Assembly: GCA_002408125.1 (NCBI GenBank) | Contig: DHQO01000032.1 | Coordinates: forward strand, 22,116-86,115 | DNA: 64,000 nt | Reading direction: 5' to 3' | Source: Hyphomonadaceae bacterium UBA5336 | GTDB taxonomy: Bacteria > Pseudomonadota > Alphaproteobacteria > Caulobacterales > Hyphomonadaceae | Shown here: positions 61,714 to 64,000 of the stretch, in pieces | Position numbering within the stretch: position 1 is the first letter of the stretch | How the letters are laid out: the number at the start of each line of letters is the position of its first letter | Notes under the pieces: generated by a model | Told to the model about the DNA's origin: nothing | Database searches by the model: none | What the model saw: the letters and a program-made list of their open reading frames with translations, nothing else | Made by a program: the position numbers and the translations under genes

Positions 61714-63288
61714 CTATTCTGCCGCCATGGCGGGCTCGGGCGCAGTCCATTTCAGCACTGGCTTGCGGGCCGCGCGGGTCTCGTCCAGCCGGCGCATCGG
61801 CGCAAGATAGGGCGCGCCTTTCAGCACTTCGTCACCTGCCGCAGCGCGTTTGGCGATCGCCTCCAGCGCGTCGCAGAACCGGTCCAGTTCGGCACGGCTC
61901 TCGGTCTCTGTTGGCTCGATCAGCATGGCGCCATGCACCACCAGCGGGAAGTACATGGTCATCGGGTGATAGCCCTCATCGATGAGCGCCTTGGCGATGT
62001 CGATGGTCTCGACGCCGGTCTCGTCCAGGAACGCGTCGGAGAACAGCGCCTCATGCATGCAATAGCCGTCAAAGGCCGGGCTCATCACAGATTTCAGCCG
62101 CGCCTGGATATAGTTGGCGTTCAGCACCGCATCCTCGGCGACCTGTTTCAGGCCATCGGCGCCATGGCTCAGCATATAGGTCAGCGCGCGCACGAACATG
62201 CCCATCTGGCCATGGAAGGCCACCATGCGGCCCATGGTCTGCTCGGCCGCGCGCCGGTCTTCCTCAATGAGCTGGTAGACCCCGTCCTCGTCGCACACCA
62301 CGAAAGGCACCGGCGCATAGGGCGCCAGCGCTTCGGAAAGCACGGTCGGCCCGGAGCCCGGTCCGCCGCCGCCATGGGGCGTGGAGAAGGTCTTGTGCAG
62401 GTTGATATGCATCGCATCGACGCCAAGGTCGCCCGGCCGCACGCGCCCGACAATGGCGTTGAAGTTCGCCCCGTCGCAGTAGAAATACCCACCGGCCTCA
62501 TGGATGAGATCGGCAATCTCGCGGATGTCGCGCTCGAACAGGCCGCAGGTGTTCGGGTTGGTCAGCATGATGCCGGCCACGTCATCGGTGACGGCGAGCT
62601 TTTCGCGCAGGCTTTCCATGTTCACCCGGCCATCGGGGCCGGCCTTGATCTCGTCGACGACAAAGCCGCATTGGGCCGCCGTCGCCGGATTGGTGCCATG
62701 GGCCGAGGCCGGCACCAGCACGCGGGTGCGCCGGGAAAGCTCGCCGCGCATCTCCAGCGCCTTGCGGATCGCCAGCATGCCGCAGAGCTCGCCATGGGCG
62801 CCGGCCTTCGGGCTCATCGCGACGGCGGGCATGCCGGTGAGGGTCTTCAGCCAGGAAGCCAGCTCGTCGATCAGCTCCAGCGCGCCCTGCACGGTGGCCT
62901 GGGGTTGCATCGGGTGGATGTCGGCAAAGCCGGCGAGGCGCGCGATCTTCTCGTTGAGCCGCGGATTGTGCTTCATTGTGCAGCTGCCGAGCGGGAAGAG
63001 GCCGAGATCAATGGCGTAGTTCTTCTGGGAAAGGCGCACATAGTGGCGCATGGCCTCAGGCTCTGAGAGGCCCGGCAGGCCGACCTTCTGCTTGCGGCCG
63101 AGCCCGCCGAGACGGTGGCCCGTGCCTTTCGGTTCCGGCAGGTCGACGCCGGTGGCGTTCCAGCGCTCGGTCTCAAAGATCAGCGGCTCGGCCTGTAACA
63201 GGCCTTTCGAGCCGGAAACGGTCTGAGGGATGTCCGGCCCGTCAATATGGGCCGGGGATGTGGGGCGTCCCTGGGTGTTCATGGTCAT
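61714..63288 (-). CDS. gcvPB: Glycine dehydrogenase (decarboxylating) subunit 2
   Basis: The beta subunit of the two-part P protein of the glycine cleavage system (524 residues) decarboxylates glycine with PLP; the PLP lysine is in NLHKTFSTPHGGGGPG. Other family blocks are SCTMKHNPRLNEKIA and PTETESRAELDRFCDAL. The ATG at 63288 overlaps the upstream hydrolase stop (ATGA). gcvPA, gcvH and gcvT are not in the window; they may lie further upstream, beyond the hydrolase gene. Confidence 0.95.
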   Translation of the reverse strand: MTMNTQGRPTSPAHIDGPDIPQTVSGSKGLLQAEPLIFETERWNATGVDLPEPKGTGHRLGGLGRKQKVGLPGLSEPEAMRHYVRLSQKNYAIDLGLFPLGSCTMKHNPRLNEKIARLAGFADIHPMQPQATVQGALELIDELASWLKTLTGMPAVAMSPKAGAHGELCGMLAIRKALEMRGELSRRTRVLVPASAHGTNPATAAQCGFVVDEIKAGPDGRVNMESLREKLAVTDDVAGIMLTNPNTCGLFERDIREIADLIHEAGGYFYCDGANFNAIVGRVRPGDLGVDAMHINLHKTFSTPHGGGGPGSGPTVLSEALAPYAPVPFVVCDEDGVYQLIEEDRRAAEQTMGRMVAFHGQMGMFVRALTYMLSHGADGLKQVAEDAVLNANYIQARLKSVMSPAFDGYCMHEALFSDAFLDETGVETIDIAKALIDEGYHPMTMYFPLVVHGAMLIEPTETESRAELDRFCDALEAIAKRAAAGDEVLKGAPYLAPMRRLDETRAARKPVLKWTAPEPAMAAE

Positions 63289-64000
63289 GGCGTGGATACC
63301 TCGTCTGACGGGGCAAAGGAGCAATCGGGATAGATGGCGGAAAGGAACGGCCAGACGGCTTCCTCATAAAGGCCGTCGCGGACCAGCGTGGCGTGCTCGC
63401 TGCCTTCGAAGACGATGCGGGTGACACCTTCGGGGGCGAGCGCGGCGAGATCGGCGGAATCCCCGACCGGGATCACGCTGTCGGCAGAGCCGTGGGCGAT
63501 CAGGATCGATGCGGTGACATCGCCGATATAGCGGTCGGAACGGAACCCGTTGCGGAAGCCGAGCCCGACCGGGAAGATCGGTGCCTTCCTCTGGGCAATG
63601 CGCAGGATGGAATAGTACGGCGCCTCCAGCACCAGCGCGCCGACCGGGTTTTCAGCCGCGACCTTCGTGGCCGGCCCGGTACCGAGCGAGAAGCCATGCA
63701 CAACAATATTGTCCGGCGCGAGGCCAGACGCGATCAGCGTGTCATAGGCAGCCTGGGCGTCGGTGTAGAGGCCATCCTGCGACGGCGTACCCGTCGAGCC
63801 GGCATAGCCGCGCCAGGAGAGGGCCAGCATCCCGACACCGGCCTCGCGCAGGCGCTCATAACGCCACGGGTCGCGTTCGAGATGCCCGCCATTGCCATGG
63901 AAGAAGAGCATGGTCGGGCAGCCCGGAGCGGCGTCCAGGGTCCAGGCCAGCAGGGTCTCCCCGTCTGGCGTCTCGATGTGGAGTTCCCCATAGGGCGAGC
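63285..64000 (-). CDS. Alpha/beta hydrolase, N-terminus cut by window edge
   Basis: The frame runs open to the window end; about 238 residues are present. The fold has the oxyanion motif HGNGGH, the nucleophile elbow HGFSLGTG (GxSxG), an Asp in HGSADSVIP and a His in GSEHATL, matching the BEM46/YfhR-type serine hydrolases. These are probably esterases or peptidases of unknown substrate. It overlaps gcvPB by 4 bp, so the two are likely coupled. The first residues of the protein lie outside the window. Confidence 0.88.
   Translation of the reverse strand, partial: SPYGELHIETPDGETLLAWTLDAAPGCPTMLFFHGNGGHLERDPWRYERLREAGVGMLALSWRGYAGSTGTPSQDGLYTDAQAAYDTLIASGLAPDNIVVHGFSLGTGPATKVAAENPVGALVLEAPYYSILRIAQRKAPIFPVGLGFRNGFRSDRYIGDVTASILIAHGSADSVIPVGDSADLAALAPEGVTRIVFEGSEHATLVRDGLYEEAVWPFLSAIYPDCSFAPSDEVSTP

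Overview
The window reads as chromosomal core sequence from a GC-rich alphaproteobacterium, most likely a stalked or dimorphic marine lineage such as the Hyphomonadaceae/Maricaulales (an inference from gene content, not a search). Pointers are a CcrM-type GANTC methyltransferase with a CtrA-like box and a GANTC site upstream, a CC0125/CC1285-type lipoprotein, an F0 operon with both b and b' subunits, and the gene orders tsaB-rimI-fur, glnD-murJ-trpS, radA-cvpA-purF and mutY / DUF721-dsbA-smc. I see about 57 genes packed tightly on both strands. I see no tRNA, rRNA, CRISPR, insertion sequence or prophage.

Layout. 0-5.2 kb: a small thioredoxin-like protein, then the minus-strand run nfuA, rutE-like, tsaB, rimI, fur, then a DUF2333 membrane protein and a PCu(A)C copper-chaperone lipoprotein. 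5.2-10.7 kb: glnD, murJ and trpS (minus). 10.9-17.7 kb: a SulP transporter facing the minus-strand radA-cvpA-purF-SDR run, then infA and maf. 17.7-27 kb: three parts of the ligase-associated (LHR) DNA repair set, namely a DExH helicase, an MBL-fold exonuclease and an ATP-dependent DNA ligase, interleaved with exported proteins (a periplasmic protein, a serine hydrolase and a trypsin-like lipoprotein). 27-36.7 kb: a class A PBP, a JmjC-like protein, an ABC-F ATPase, a PAN-domain protein, an MscS channel, RF3, and a PstS-like lipoprotein behind a good Pho-box candidate.

36.9-41.6 kb: polyamine genes (a type III PLP decarboxylase, aguA and aguB) around murI and a phasin-like protein with a C-terminal HhH-like domain. 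41.7-49.5 kb: a large Oar-like TonB-dependent receptor, a GT39 membrane glycosyltransferase, a MaoC hydratase, a HAD hydrolase and a radical SAM protein. 49.5-59.8 kb: a lipoprotein, ccrM, mutY, DUF721, a DsbA-like lipoprotein, smc and the F0 operon atpI-B-E-F'-F. 60-64 kb: a small membrane protein, an acyltransferase, gcvPB and an alpha/beta hydrolase cut by the window end.

The least ordinary points are these: mutY has no canonical start codon and appears to begin at ATA behind a strong Shine-Dalgarno; two copies of a paired-hairpin repeat sit 43 kb apart and show a compensatory base change; and several intergenic palindromes look like operators (phasin-like gene, pstS, ccrM, sulP, atpB-atpE). 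I did not find a convincing new multi-gene system.
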